NCBI GenBank assembly: GCA_016214125.1
Contig: JACRPC010000038.1
Coordinates: 29,987 to 93,986, forward strand
Source of the DNA: Rhodospirillales bacterium
GTDB taxonomy: Bacteria > Pseudomonadota > Alphaproteobacteria > Rhodospirillales > WMHbin7
DNA: 64,000 bases
Direction: 5' to 3'
The position numbers and the translations under genes are program-made. This document shows, piece by piece, positions 18,018-28,593 of this stretch; within the stretch, counting starts at the first letter, position 1; every line of letters begins with the position of its first letter. A model generated the notes under the pieces. That model saw nothing but the letters and a program-made list of their open reading frames with translations. It had not been told where the DNA came from and made no database searches.

Positions 18018-18779
18018 ATGTTCGGCTCGGCCTTCTTCGACGGGCTGGCGCCCGGTCTGATCCAGGGCCTGCGGCGCCACGCCCTCGAGCCCTTCGGCGG
18101 GCCCGATCTTGCCCAGTCGATTCTGCGCCTGCGGCCCCGGCAGGCGGCCCGGCCGGTCGTTGCCCTGATCGACTGGACGGCCCAATTCGAGCCCATCGAT
18201 CTGGCGGCCCTCGGCATCGATTGTTGCCTCGATACGGGCTTGAGCGAATTTCCGCCCAGCCTGGAGGTGGCGCTGGCCGGCACTGAGGACGGTGTCGCGG
18301 CCGCCCTGACCACCTTGACCGCCTACCGGCGCGACGTGGCCCAGGATTTTCTCGACTGGACGGTCCAGCGCGGACCGCGGCTGTCCGAGGACCATCGCGT
18401 CATCCTCCGCCAAGCGATGCAGGAAGCCCTGGCCAACGCCGTGCTGCATGGCAATCTTGGCCTACGCAATTTGCAGTCGGTTTCGGTGGAAAGCTATGCC
18501 GACTATCTGGGTTTGATCCAGGAGCGTTTGGGGGTGCGGCTCTATGCTGGACGACCGGTGGTGCTTGCCGCGCGCTGGCACGACCGGCACCTGACCCTCG
18601 CGGTCGAAGACACCGGCCGCGGCTTCGATCTCGCCCGCTCCATGAAGGCGGTGCCCGCCACCGCGCGGGGCGGGCGGGGCCTGGCGATCATTCATGGCCT
18701 GGCCGACCGCGTTCGCCTGTTCAACGAGGGACGGCGGATCGAAATGGAATTCGCGCTCGGCCGGGACGGCGCGGCATGA
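18018..18779 (+). CDS. HATPase serine kinase / anti-sigma-like protein with N-terminal extension
   Basis: Protein of 253 residues. The C-terminal half (about 120-250) is an RsbW/SpoIIAB-like HATPase_c_2 domain: N-box QEALANAVLHGNL, G1 box VEDTGRGFD and lid region GGRGLAIIHGLADRV. It is expected to phosphorylate the STAS serine and to bind the unphosphorylated STAS protein or another target. The first about 115 residues are not recognised; they look like a small alpha/beta domain and may bind the output partner. It overlaps the downstream phosphatase gene as ATGA. No sigma factor is encoded next to it, so the output could be a sigma factor elsewhere or another protein. Confidence 0.85.
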   Translation: MFGSAFFDGLAPGLIQGLRRHALEPFGGPDLAQSILRLRPRQAARPVVALIDWTAQFEPIDLAALGIDCCLDTGLSEFPPSLEVALAGTEDGVAAALTTLTAYRRDVAQDFLDWTVQRGPRLSEDHRVILRQAMQEALANAVLHGNLGLRNLQSVSVESYADYLGLIQERLGVRLYAGRPVVLAARWHDRHLTLAVEDTGRGFDLARSMKAVPATARGGRGLAIIHGLADRVRLFNEGRRIEMEFALGRDGAA

Positions 18780-20299
18780 ACGAGTCCCGGCCGATTCCTC
18801 CAGGCGGGTCCCGGACCGGGCAGCCCTTCGAGCGGTTCGGCCATGGCATCGTCGTCGCCGTCGCCATCGTCGCCGCGCTTGGCCTAACCTTCCTCACCTA
18901 TCTGCAAGCCGTCGAGCAGGAGCGCAACGTTCTGGCCCAGAACGAGCGCACCGTGGCCAAGTTTGCCAAGTCGGTCGACGAAAGCCTGGACGTCATCATG
19001 GTCACCGGCAACGCCGACATCGCGCGCGCCTTTGCCGACACCATGAAAACCCTGCCCGACATCGTCGATTTCCGGTTCTTCCGCCAGGACGGCCTCGAAG
19101 CCTTTCGTGACAACACGGTGATCGACGCGGTCAACCGGCGCTTGGGCGAGAACCGCTACGACCGGCGCAACGAACGCGGCCTGCCGCCCCGCGTTCTGGC
19201 CGTCGACGATCCCCATCTTCTTGGTGTGCTCAAGACCGGCGAGGCGACAACCTATTACGAGCGCAGCCCCGAGGGCTCGCGCCTTTACACCATCCTTTGG
19301 CCGATCGATGAACACCCGCCTTGCCTGCGCTGCCATGGCGAGCCGACCGGCATTCCCGGCCTGATCAAAATGACCTTTTCGCTTGCCGCCCTCGAAGCCG
19401 ACATCGCCAAGGCACGGACCTCGTCGATTTTCATCATTTTGCTGGTGATCGCCGCCATGATCGCCGTCGCCTGGGCCATGGTGCGCATGCAAAAGCGCCA
19501 ATTGCAGGCCGATGTCGAGGCCTATCGCAAGAGCCTGGCGCGCGAGCTTGACGAGACCCGGGCCTTGCAGCAGCGCCTGCAGGAGGAATTGCTGCCCTCG
19601 CCGGCGGTGCTGGAGACGCTCGACGCCGATTTGGGCTTGGCGATCGGCGGCCAGGTCGAGATGGCGGAAACGATCGGCGGCGATCTCTGGGGCGTGCAGC
19701 CGCTTGGCGCGCATCGCGTCGCGCTGTTCGCCGTCGATTTCTCGGGCCATGGCGCCCAGGTGGCGCACAACGCCTTTCGCTTCCAGACCCTGCTCCGCGA
19801 AACCGCCAATCTGCACGACGATCCCGGACTTCTGCTCACCGCCTTGAACAGCCATCTGGTGACCATCTTGCCGCGCGGCCAGTACGCCGCCATGTTCTAC
19901 GGCGTGCTCGATTTGGCATCCGACACCCTGGTCTATGCCGGCTGCGGCTATCCGGCGGTGCTGATCGGCCATCGCGGCGGCGGACCGGTCGCCATCCACC
20001 CGGTGCGCGGCCTGCCGCTTGGCATCAAGGCTGGCATGACCTACAGCGCCACCCGGCTGGCCTTTCCCGCCAACTCCTATCTGCTGGTTCACAGCGACGG
20101 CGCCATCGAATGCGCCCGCATCGACGGGCGGCGGATGGACAGCCCGGACATCGCGGCGCTTTTGGCGGCCTGCATGGAGCGCCACGGCACGCCCGCCGCC
20201 TTCATGGATTGTCTGGAGCCCTATCTGGTGCGGCCCCTGGCCGACGACCTGACCCTGGTCTGGGCCACCCGCGCCAAGAAAGTTCGTATCGACGATTGA
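18776..20299 (+). CDS. Membrane SpoIIE/RsbU-type phosphatase with periplasmic haem c (CxxCH) sensor
   Basis: Protein of 507 residues. A membrane helix (about 22-43), a periplasmic domain (about 45-212) resembling the Tll0287-like/DUF3365 haem sensor with a c-type haem motif C183-L-R-C186-H187, a second membrane helix (about 216-236), a short coiled-coil signal helix (about 240-275), and a PP2C-like SpoIIE phosphatase domain (about 285-500). Metal-site signatures include GGDLWG, VDFSGHG and LVHSDGAIE. The likely reaction is dephosphorylation of the STAS protein two genes upstream, switched by haem redox state or a gas ligand such as NO or O2 (inference). It ends ten bases from a convergent flagellar operon. 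Confidence 0.88.
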   Translation: MNESRPIPPGGSRTGQPFERFGHGIVVAVAIVAALGLTFLTYLQAVEQERNVLAQNERTVAKFAKSVDESLDVIMVTGNADIARAFADTMKTLPDIVDFRFFRQDGLEAFRDNTVIDAVNRRLGENRYDRRNERGLPPRVLAVDDPHLLGVLKTGEATTYYERSPEGSRLYTILWPIDEHPPCLRCHGEPTGIPGLIKMTFSLAALEADIAKARTSSIFIILLVIAAMIAVAWAMVRMQKRQLQADVEAYRKSLARELDETRALQQRLQEELLPSPAVLETLDADLGLAIGGQVEMAETIGGDLWGVQPLGAHRVALFAVDFSGHGAQVAHNAFRFQTLLRETANLHDDPGLLLTALNSHLVTILPRGQYAAMFYGVLDLASDTLVYAGCGYPAVLIGHRGGGPVAIHPVRGLPLGIKAGMTYSATRLAFPANSYLLVHSDGAIECARIDGRRMDSPDIAALLAACMERHGTPAAFMDCLEPYLVRPLADDLTLVWATRAKKVRIDD

Positions 20300-20309
20300 G
20301 GATGGATGG

Positions 20310-22133
20310 CTAAGCCAGCATGCCGCGCCGCGAACCGGTCGGCGCCTCGCGCGGGACCTCGACGAACCGGGCCTGGGCGTGAAACTGGATGGTGCCGCCC
20401 AGGCCGCAAGCCTCGCAGATGTTGGAGACGAGAACGGTGAGGTCGCGCCGCATCGCGCCCGGCAGGGCGGCCTGCGAACGCAGAATGAAATCGAGGCGTT
20501 TGCTTTTCTTCTGCATCAGCCCGTCGAGCTGCAGCGGTCCCAGGCGGCTCATGTCCAGTTCGACCACGAAACGGGTGCCGCCGCCCTTGCCGCCGGCTTC
20601 GCCGGAACCCTCCTCGTCGCCCTTGGGATCGAGGGGCGGTTTGCTGACATAAAGCTGTACCGCCTCGATCGTCGGGCCGTTCACCACCGGCAGAGTGACG
20701 ATCGACCATTCGGCGCCGCCGGCCCGGCCGCGATCCTTGGCGGAAATGCGCTCGAAATCCTTTTCCAACTGGCGGACGGTCTCGCGCCCCGAAGCGCGCT
20801 CAATGGCGCGCAGATTGCCCTCGCCCAGCCAGGCCTTGAGGTCGCCCTGGCGGAACGCCGCCACATAAAGCGACATCGCCGCCGCCAGGCGCGGCCCGAC
20901 TTGCGGTAGGGCATAGAGCAGGCGTTGCGCCGACACCGGATCGTCGGCCCGCACCTCGGCCAGGGCCTGATCGAGCGTCGGCCAAGCCGAGGGCGGCAGC
21001 GCCGTGGCACCCTTGGCGGCCGCGCCCGCCTGAACCGGCGGCGTCTGCCCCACCACCTCCAAGGTTACCGCCGAGCCCGGCGGCAGCGCGGCCGGCGTCG
21101 TCGCCACCGCCACCAGCCCGACCGGCGTCTGCAGGATCGGCTGGCCGTTGGCGGTGTTGGGCGCCACCGTGCCCGACAACAGGACCGGAGCTTCGGGCGT
21201 GGCGGAAAGAATGGCACCCTGACCGGATTCGATGAGCGCGGTGGGAATCATCACCTGGGTGACGCGGGCGTAGGAGACCAAGGGCGGCGCGGCTTGCGGT
21301 GGCACCGGCGCCGGTCGGGGCGGCTCGGGTTGCGCATGCGGCGGCGTGTACCCCGACATCGAATCGTGGGCGCCGGCCGAGGCCTCGCCGCCACCCGGCG
21401 CCGAGATGGCGCCCGGCGTTTGGGTGGGTGCAACGCCCAGCACCGGCCCGCCGGGCGGCGGCTGGACGATCGGCAGCGGCGGGGGTGGCGTGGTCTGGGT
21501 GGCGACGGCGGCCTGGATCGCCGGCTGGGTCCCCGGCTGCACGCTCAACAGCCGCACCGCCATCGTGGTGCCGGCCGGCATCGGCTCGGGCATCGGCGAC
21601 CAATCGACCGCCGATCCCGCCGCCTGGGCACGCAGGACGGTGGCGGTCAAGGTGGGCGCCGGACCGATACCGGTCCGAAGTGTTGCCGTCTCGGCCGCCG
21701 TTGGACCGCCGGCCGCCAGCGGCTGGACCGGCGTTTGGGCCCCGCTGGCGATCGGCGCCGTGGTGGGCGTACCGCCGATCAACGCGTCGCCGCCGGGCGT
21801 GGTGAGGACCGGCGGCGCGATCGGCTGACCATCCACCCCCAACAGGCGGAATTGGGCGGTGGTGTCGCCGAGATTGGTGAGTTGCAGGTCGAGCGTTGCC
21901 CCCACCGCCAAGGGAAAGCCGGTGCGCAACGGAAAGGTTTGCCCCTGATCGGTGCGCAACAGCACCCCGCCCGGTTCGCGCCCGACCACGGTGGCGCGCA
22001 GGGTTTCGCCGGTCGGCAGATTGAGGATTTCGTCGGGGAGCCGTTCGAGAAGGACCGTTGCCGCCGCCTGCACCTGCCGAATCTGCTGCAGCAGGGCCTG
22101 CTCGACCGCACTGATCGGCTGGACCGGACTCAT
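20310..22133 (-). CDS. Pro/Ala-rich FliK-like protein at the end of the flhF-flhG operon
   Basis: Protein of 607 residues and low complexity: an N-terminal alpha/beta part (about 1-110), a long Pro-, Ala-, Gly-, Thr-rich middle (about 110-330), and a more structured C-terminus (about 340-607). The last about 80 residues (SRLGPLQLDGLMQ..., then RRDLTVLVSNICEACGL) resemble the C-terminal export-switch domain of FliK hook-length proteins. A bona fide fliK is present at 56337-58211, so this would be a second FliK-like protein. Its start overlaps the flhG stop as ATGA. Function is inferred only from operon position and this weak C-terminal resemblance. Confidence 0.7.
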   Translation of the reverse strand: MSPVQPISAVEQALLQQIRQVQAAATVLLERLPDEILNLPTGETLRATVVGREPGGVLLRTDQGQTFPLRTGFPLAVGATLDLQLTNLGDTTAQFRLLGVDGQPIAPPVLTTPGGDALIGGTPTTAPIASGAQTPVQPLAAGGPTAAETATLRTGIGPAPTLTATVLRAQAAGSAVDWSPMPEPMPAGTTMAVRLLSVQPGTQPAIQAAVATQTTPPPPLPIVQPPPGGPVLGVAPTQTPGAISAPGGGEASAGAHDSMSGYTPPHAQPEPPRPAPVPPQAAPPLVSYARVTQVMIPTALIESGQGAILSATPEAPVLLSGTVAPNTANGQPILQTPVGLVAVATTPAALPPGSAVTLEVVGQTPPVQAGAAAKGATALPPSAWPTLDQALAEVRADDPVSAQRLLYALPQVGPRLAAAMSLYVAAFRQGDLKAWLGEGNLRAIERASGRETVRQLEKDFERISAKDRGRAGGAEWSIVTLPVVNGPTIEAVQLYVSKPPLDPKGDEEGSGEAGGKGGGTRFVVELDMSRLGPLQLDGLMQKKSKRLDFILRSQAALPGAMRRDLTVLVSNICEACGLGGTIQFHAQARFVEVPREAPTGSRRGMLA

Positions 22134-22927
22134 GCCTGGGCCATCAGCGCCTCGGCGATCGCCTCGACATCCTGGGCGGCCTCGCTGTTGGGCGAGCGGA
22201 TGAGAAGCGGCGTCTGGCTGCGAATGGTTTCCCGCACTTTGGCGTCGCGGCGAATGACGCCGGCCAAGGGCGGGCTGATCTTCAAAAATCCCTCGCAGGC
22301 CTTCTTCAGGGTGGCGTAGGTGCGTTCGCCTTCGCGCACCGAATTGGCCATGTTGATCACCACCCGCAGATCGCTGCTGGGGCGCTCCATATGCACGACC
22401 TTGATGAAGGCGTAGGCGTCGGTGAGCGACGTCGGTTCGTCGGTGCAGACCACCAGACAGACGGCGGCGGTTTCGGCGAACAGGCGCACCGTGCGCTCGA
22501 CCCCGGCGCCCAGATCGAGCACCACCCGATCGTAGGCGCCGGCCAGCAGCACCAGATCGTCGGAGAGAAGCTGCAAGCGGCTGGCCGGAATGCTGGCCAG
22601 GCTGCCCGACCCGGAGCGGCCGGCGATGACATCGAACCCGCCTTCCGGATAGGCGGTGGCCGCCTGGTTCAAGGTCAGCCGGCCGGCGATGACGCTGCCC
22701 AGATCGTGCTTGGGCATCAGGCCAAGCTGAATGTCGACATTGGCCAGGCCGAGATCGCCGTCGAACAGCAGGGTCTTGGCGTTGCGCCGGGCCAACGCCT
22801 GGGCAAGGGTGATGGAAAGCCAAGTCTTGCCGACGCCTCCCTTGCCCGAGGCGACGGCGATCAGGTTGCGCCCCTTGGCGCGCAGCGCCGGGCGGGAAGC
22901 AAGCGTGGGGGCGCTGGGAGTGCTCAT
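22130..22927 (-). CDS. flhG: FlhG (FleN/YlxH) MinD-like ATPase, flagellar number control
   Basis: Protein of 265 residues of the ParA/MinD superfamily with deviant Walker A IAVASGKGGVGKTWLS (about 23-38) and FDGDLGLANVD. In other bacteria FlhG limits flagellar number and placement by acting on FlhF. The gene overlaps flhF upstream (four bases) and the FliK-like gene downstream (four bases), so the three are translationally coupled. The C-terminal helix (DVEAIAEALM) could form a membrane-binding tip. Confidence 0.93.
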   Translation of the reverse strand: MSTPSAPTLASRPALRAKGRNLIAVASGKGGVGKTWLSITLAQALARRNAKTLLFDGDLGLANVDIQLGLMPKHDLGSVIAGRLTLNQAATAYPEGGFDVIAGRSGSGSLASIPASRLQLLSDDLVLLAGAYDRVVLDLGAGVERTVRLFAETAAVCLVVCTDEPTSLTDAYAFIKVVHMERPSSDLRVVINMANSVREGERTYATLKKACEGFLKISPPLAGVIRRDAKVRETIRSQTPLLIRSPNSEAAQDVEAIAEALMAQA

Positions 22928-23910
22928 GACACGGCCTCGGATACATGCGGAACGGGGGCCCGGGCCGCCTCCTCCTCGGGGAGAAGCAGGCGCGCCAGGG
23001 TGACGGGATTGATGGACGCAAGGCCGCCCGCCACATGCGGGCTGGTGGTCACCTCGCAGAACATCGCCTGCGCGGCGTCGATGGCGGCGAGAATGGCGCC
23101 CAGCCGACGGGTGGCGTCGAGCCGGGTGGCGAGAATTCGGGTGGCGCCCAGCTCAGCGTAGGCTTCGCCCATTTCGGCCGCCTCGGTGGTGTCGCCGCCG
23201 GCCGCCAGGACGAGGATCGGCTCGACCTCGGCCCGGGCAAGGTCGCCCAGATAATTGAGATCGCGCTCGCTGAAGGGATTGAGGCCCGGGGTGTCGACGA
23301 ACACCAGATCGTGGCTGGCCTTGAGGTCGTCGAGCGTGCGCTTCAGGGCTTCCGGACTGCGCACGATCTTGAGATCGATCTCGAGAATGCGGGTGAAGGC
23401 GGCCAATTGCTCGGCGCCGCCGGCGCGCACCGTGTCGGTGGTGACCACCGCCACCCGCCGGTGCTTGAGAACCGAGCGCGCCGCCAGCTTGGCCACCGTG
23501 ATCGTCTTGCCGGAGCCGGGCGGACCTATGAACAGGAAGGGCCGGGGCGCGCTCTTGTCGGGCAAGGGGGCAAAGGCGAAGGTGGCGTCGAGCGCTGCCG
23601 CGCAGGCCATCACCGGTTCCTCGACGTCGATCAGGCGCACGGCGTTGACCAGGCGCTCGGTCAGGCGGCCGGGAACGCCGTGAAAGGCCAGGGCCTCGCG
23701 CACCGCCTCCGCCACCAAGGGTCGGGTGCCGCCGGCGAACAGGCGGGTGATGGTGTCGTCGTTCTCGTTGGACTCCAGGGCGGCGGTCACCCGCACTTGG
23801 CCGTCGGGATCGCGGTGGGTGGAGACGATGATGGCGTCCTCGCCCAACTCCTGGCGAACCCGGTGCATGGCCTCGGTCATGCCGGGCGCGATGTAGGTCT
23901 TCAACCGCAT
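22924..23910 (-). CDS. flhF: FlhF SRP-type GTPase, flagellar placement
   Basis: Protein of 328 residues. It begins MRLKTYIAPGMTEAMHRVRQ, the typical FlhF N-terminus, then a helical N domain and the SRP-GTPase G domain with P-loop FIGPPGSGKTITVAKLA, VVTTDT, and VFVDTPGLNPF. It lacks the long basic B domain of some FlhF proteins, which makes it short. FlhF marks the site of flagellar assembly, usually the pole. It lies 19 bases after flhA and overlaps flhG. Confidence 0.92.
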   Translation of the reverse strand: MRLKTYIAPGMTEAMHRVRQELGEDAIIVSTHRDPDGQVRVTAALESNENDDTITRLFAGGTRPLVAEAVREALAFHGVPGRLTERLVNAVRLIDVEEPVMACAAALDATFAFAPLPDKSAPRPFLFIGPPGSGKTITVAKLAARSVLKHRRVAVVTTDTVRAGGAEQLAAFTRILEIDLKIVRSPEALKRTLDDLKASHDLVFVDTPGLNPFSERDLNYLGDLARAEVEPILVLAAGGDTTEAAEMGEAYAELGATRILATRLDATRRLGAILAAIDAAQAMFCEVTTSPHVAGGLASINPVTLARLLLPEEEAARAPVPHVSEAVS

Positions 23911-23929
23911 GGGCGAGACCCGGCCGTCA

Positions 23930-26095
23930 TCAGATTTGTCCCAGGGTCTTGATGCGGGCCTTGGGGTGGATCTCGCTTTGCGACATCACCACCGTCATCG
24001 GCCGGAAGCGTTCGATGATCGAGCGCACATAGGGACGGATCATCGGGCTGGTGAGCAGCACCGGCGTTTCGCCCTGCATGGCGAAGCGCTCGAAGTTTTG
24101 GCGGACCCGGCCGATGAATTCCTGCAGCTTCGAGGGCGCCATGGAAAGCTGGCGCTCGTCGCCCGAGCCGATCAGCGATTCGGCGAAGGCCTGTTCCCAT
24201 TCCGGCGACAAGGTGACGAGCGGAATGAAGCCCTGCTCGCCGGTGTTGCCGTCGCTGATCTGGCGCGCCAGCCGGGTGCGGACATGCTCGGTGATGGTCA
24301 TCACGTTGCGGGTGTGGCCGCAGGCCTCGGAGATGCCCTCGAGGATGGTGGGCAGATCGCGGACCGACACCCGTTCGGCCAGCAGATTCTGCAAGACGCG
24401 CTGAATGCCGCCGACCGTGATCTGGGTGGGGATCATGTCGGCCACCAGCTTCTGGTGTTCCTTCTCGAGTTCGTCCATGAGCTTCTGCGTTTCGGCGTAG
24501 GAGAGAAGCTCGCTCATATTGTCCTTCACCACTTCGGTCAGGTGGGTGGTGATGATGGTGGGCGGATCGACCACCGTGTAGCCGCGGAACAGCGCCTCCT
24601 CGCGCGCCGCCAGATCGATCCAAAGCGCCGGCAAGCCGAAGGTGGGCTCGTGGGTCTTTTCGCCGGGCAGCGTGATTTCCTCGCCGCGCGGGTCCATGAC
24701 CAGCAGCATGTCGGGGCGCAGATCGCCGCGGCCGGCTTCGACTTCCTTGATGTAGATGACGTAGGCGTTGGCCGGCAACTGCATGTTGTCTTGGATGCGC
24801 ACGCTGGGCATGACGAAGCCGATGTCGGACGCCAGCGCGCGCCTGAGCGCCTTGATTTGCTCGGTCAGCCGCTGGCCCTTGGGGCTGTTGATCAGCGAAA
24901 GCAGGCCGTAACCCAGCTCGAGGCGGACGAGATCGATCTTGAGGGCGGTGGAAATCGGTTCTTCGGCAATCGGCATTTCCTCGGCCGCGCTCGGCGCCGC
25001 TTCGGCTTCGGCCCGCTCGCGCTTGCGGCGCTGCGCCTTGGTCACCGTCCAGGCCAGCCAGCCGGCTCCGCCCGCCATCAGGAAGAAGGGCAGCGCCGGA
25101 ATGCCGGGCAAGAGACCCATGGTGCCCATCAGGAACGCCGCCATGCCGAGTGCCTTGGGATAGCCGCCAAGCTGGCGGGCCAGAGCCTTGTCGGGCGATT
25201 CGGAAAGGCCGGCCTTGGTCACCAACATGCCGGCGCCAACCGAAACGATGAGCGCCGGAATTTGGGTGACCAGCCCGTCGCCGACCGTGAGCTTGGTGTA
25301 GGTGTCGGCCGCCTTCAGGAAGGGCATGCCCTGTTGAAGGGTGCCGATGATGATGCCGCCGATGACGTTGATGAAGACGATCATCAGGCCGGCCACCGCG
25401 TCGCCGCGCACGAATTTCGAGGCGCCGTCCATGGCGCCGTAGAAGGCGCTTTCCTCTTCCAGCTCCTTGCGCCGGGCCCGGGCGGTCGGCTCGTCAACCA
25501 AGCCCGACGACAAATCGGCGTCGATCGCCATCTGCTTGCCGGGCATGGCGTCCAAGGTGAAGCGCGCCGCCACCTCGGCGATGCGGGTGGAGCCCTTGGT
25601 GATGACGACGAAATTGACGATGATCAGAATGGAAAAGACGATGATGCCGATGATGAAGCTGCCGCTCATCACGAAATTGGCAAAGGCCTCGATGACGTGG
25701 CCGGCGGCCGCCGTGCCTTCATGGCCCTTGGCGAGAATGAGTCGGGTCGAGGCGAGGTTTAGCGACAGGCGCAGCATGGTGGCAATCAGCAGCACGGTCG
25801 GGAAGGCGCTGAATTCCAGCGGCTTCGAGATGAAGATCGCCACCATCAGCACCAGCACCGAATAGGTGATCGAGATCGCGAAGGAGATGTCGAGCAGCCA
25901 GGTCGGCATCGGCAGAATCAGCACCACCAAGATGATGGTGAATCCGAGCGCAAAGGCGATGTCGCCGCGCTTCAGAGCGGCGGTGAATTGGTTGAGCGAG
26001 GCCACCGTGGCCGGCGCCAGATTGAGGCCGAATCCGCCCGGAGCGGGGGCTTCTTCGCCTCCTTCCGTCGCGATGCGCGCCGGCGCCTCGGCCAT
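23930..26095 (-). CDS. flhA: FlhA flagellar export-gate protein
   Basis: Protein of 721 residues of the FlhA/FHIPEP family. The N-terminal half (about 45-345) contains about eight membrane helices and the conserved FHIPEP-type loop, here SLNLASTRLIL and RFTLDAMPGKQMAIDADL. The C-terminal half (about 385-721) is the cytoplasmic ring domain, which docks chaperone-substrate complexes and FliJ. A poorly conserved N-terminal tail (about 1-40) precedes the first helix. It sits between flbD and flhF. Confidence 0.96.
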   Translation of the reverse strand: MAEAPARIATEGGEEAPAPGGFGLNLAPATVASLNQFTAALKRGDIAFALGFTIILVVLILPMPTWLLDISFAISITYSVLVLMVAIFISKPLEFSAFPTVLLIATMLRLSLNLASTRLILAKGHEGTAAAGHVIEAFANFVMSGSFIIGIIVFSILIIVNFVVITKGSTRIAEVAARFTLDAMPGKQMAIDADLSSGLVDEPTARARRKELEEESAFYGAMDGASKFVRGDAVAGLMIVFINVIGGIIIGTLQQGMPFLKAADTYTKLTVGDGLVTQIPALIVSVGAGMLVTKAGLSESPDKALARQLGGYPKALGMAAFLMGTMGLLPGIPALPFFLMAGGAGWLAWTVTKAQRRKRERAEAEAAPSAAEEMPIAEEPISTALKIDLVRLELGYGLLSLINSPKGQRLTEQIKALRRALASDIGFVMPSVRIQDNMQLPANAYVIYIKEVEAGRGDLRPDMLLVMDPRGEEITLPGEKTHEPTFGLPALWIDLAAREEALFRGYTVVDPPTIITTHLTEVVKDNMSELLSYAETQKLMDELEKEHQKLVADMIPTQITVGGIQRVLQNLLAERVSVRDLPTILEGISEACGHTRNVMTITEHVRTRLARQISDGNTGEQGFIPLVTLSPEWEQAFAESLIGSGDERQLSMAPSKLQEFIGRVRQNFERFAMQGETPVLLTSPMIRPYVRSIIERFRPMTVVMSQSEIHPKARIKTLGQI

Positions 26096-26116
26096 GACGA
26101 CTGTCCTTTCCGCGGC

Positions 26117-27469
<1,353 letters not shown>

Positions 27470-27480
27470 GACGAATACCC

Positions 27481-27816
27481 CTAGCTGCGATCGGCCTTGA
27501 TGATTTCGGTCATGGTCACACCCAAGCGATCCTCGACCACCACGACCTCGCCGCGCGCCACCAGCCGGTTGTTGACGTAGATGTCGATGGCCTCGCCGAC
27601 CTTGCGGTCGAGTTCGACCACCGCGCCGCGGCCCAGCTTGAGAAGCTGGTGGACCTGCATGGTCGCCTTGCCCAGCACCGCCGACACCTGGACCGGAATG
27701 TCGTAGACCGCCTCGAGGTCGCGCGACGATCGCGGAACGTCCGGGATATCGGCCTGCTCCTCGTCCTGGTCGGCCCGCAATTCGTTGAGTTCGAGATTCT
27801 GATCGCTGTCTGCCAT
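27481..27816 (-). CDS. fliN: FliN flagellar C-ring switch protein
   Basis: Protein of 111 residues of the SpoA/FliN family: VYDIPVQVSAVLGKATMQVHQLLKLGRGAVVELDRKVG, then DIYVNNRLVARGEVVVVEDRLGVTMTEII. It forms the lower C-ring of the flagellar motor with FliM and FliG and binds CheY-P. The first about 35 residues are acidic and unstructured. It lies nine bases after fliH. Confidence 0.95.
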   Translation of the reverse strand: MADSDQNLELNELRADQDEEQADIPDVPRSSRDLEAVYDIPVQVSAVLGKATMQVHQLLKLGRGAVVELDRKVGEAIDIYVNNRLVARGEVVVVEDRLGVTMTEIIKADRS

Positions 27817-27825
27817 GATGCCTCC

Positions 27826-28575
27826 TTAGGTCTCGGCCGTCGCATCGGCCTCGGCCATGTCCGTGAGTGCGGGAGCCACCGGGCTTTCCGCGTCGCTTGC
27901 CGCCGTTGACGCCGCCTCGCCCGCCACATAGCGGTCGACCAACGTCTCCATTTCCGCCATCAGCCGTGCCTGGTCGCGCTCAGCGCCGCCATCGGCCCAT
28001 TCCACCTTGCAATCCGCGGGCGCCAGGCCGGGACCGGCCGTCACCACCACCTTGCCCTCGAAGCCGCTGGCGGCGATGATGGCGTCGATGCGCGCCCGGA
28101 TCGGCTCAACCATCGGCTCGGGCACCTTGACGACCACCCGTGGCTCGTTGCCCAGCCGCGACAGACTTTCCAGGACCAGCGTCTCGATCTCGACCAGGGC
28201 GCCGCGCCGCGCCAGTTCCGGCATCAGCTTGTGCACCAGGGCCATCGCCACCTGAATGGCGCCCTGACCGCGCGCCTCGTTGGCCCGCGACTGCTCGGCC
28301 AGCAGCGCCCCCACCGTCTGGGCGATGATGAACAGAGCCTGGGCCTCGGCGGCGTCGCGCGCTTCGGTGGCCTCGGTCAAGCCCGCCTCGCGGCCGGCGG
28401 CGAAGCTTTCCTCGCGCGCCTGGTTCAATTCCTCTTCCGAATAGGTGGGTGGCGGCGGCTCGGTCGCCATCGCCTCGGCGTCCTCGATCTCCGGCACCGA
28501 AACCTCGATTCGCGGCTGCTCGGCCGGCTGGTCGAAATCGGTGTCGAACAGGAATTTGACGCCTTTCTTTGCCAT
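27826..28575 (-). CDS. fliH: FliH (FlbE-like) export ATPase regulator
   Basis: Protein of 249 residues between fliG and fliN, the usual position of fliH (flbE in Caulobacter). The start MAKKGVKFLFDTDFD is typical of alphaproteobacterial members. Then follow a helical middle (about 45-110, AREESFAAGREAGLTEA) and a C-terminal domain (about 115-225) with VVVKVPEPMVEPI and CKVEWADGGAERD, which resembles the V-type ATPase E-like domain that holds FliI. The C-terminal tail is acidic and Ala-rich. Confidence 0.9.
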   Translation of the reverse strand: MAKKGVKFLFDTDFDQPAEQPRIEVSVPEIEDAEAMATEPPPPTYSEEELNQAREESFAAGREAGLTEATEARDAAEAQALFIIAQTVGALLAEQSRANEARGQGAIQVAMALVHKLMPELARRGALVEIETLVLESLSRLGNEPRVVVKVPEPMVEPIRARIDAIIAASGFEGKVVVTAGPGLAPADCKVEWADGGAERDQARLMAEMETLVDRYVAGEAASTAASDAESPVAPALTDMAEADATAET

Positions 28576-28593
28576 GGTGGATTTTTCGGCCCG

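Noticed and set aside
20310..23036. A 908-codon minus-strand frame read as one protein
   Set aside because: The first 300 codons are an out-of-frame reading of flhG/flhF; the real gene starts at 22133 with ATGA overlap to flhG.
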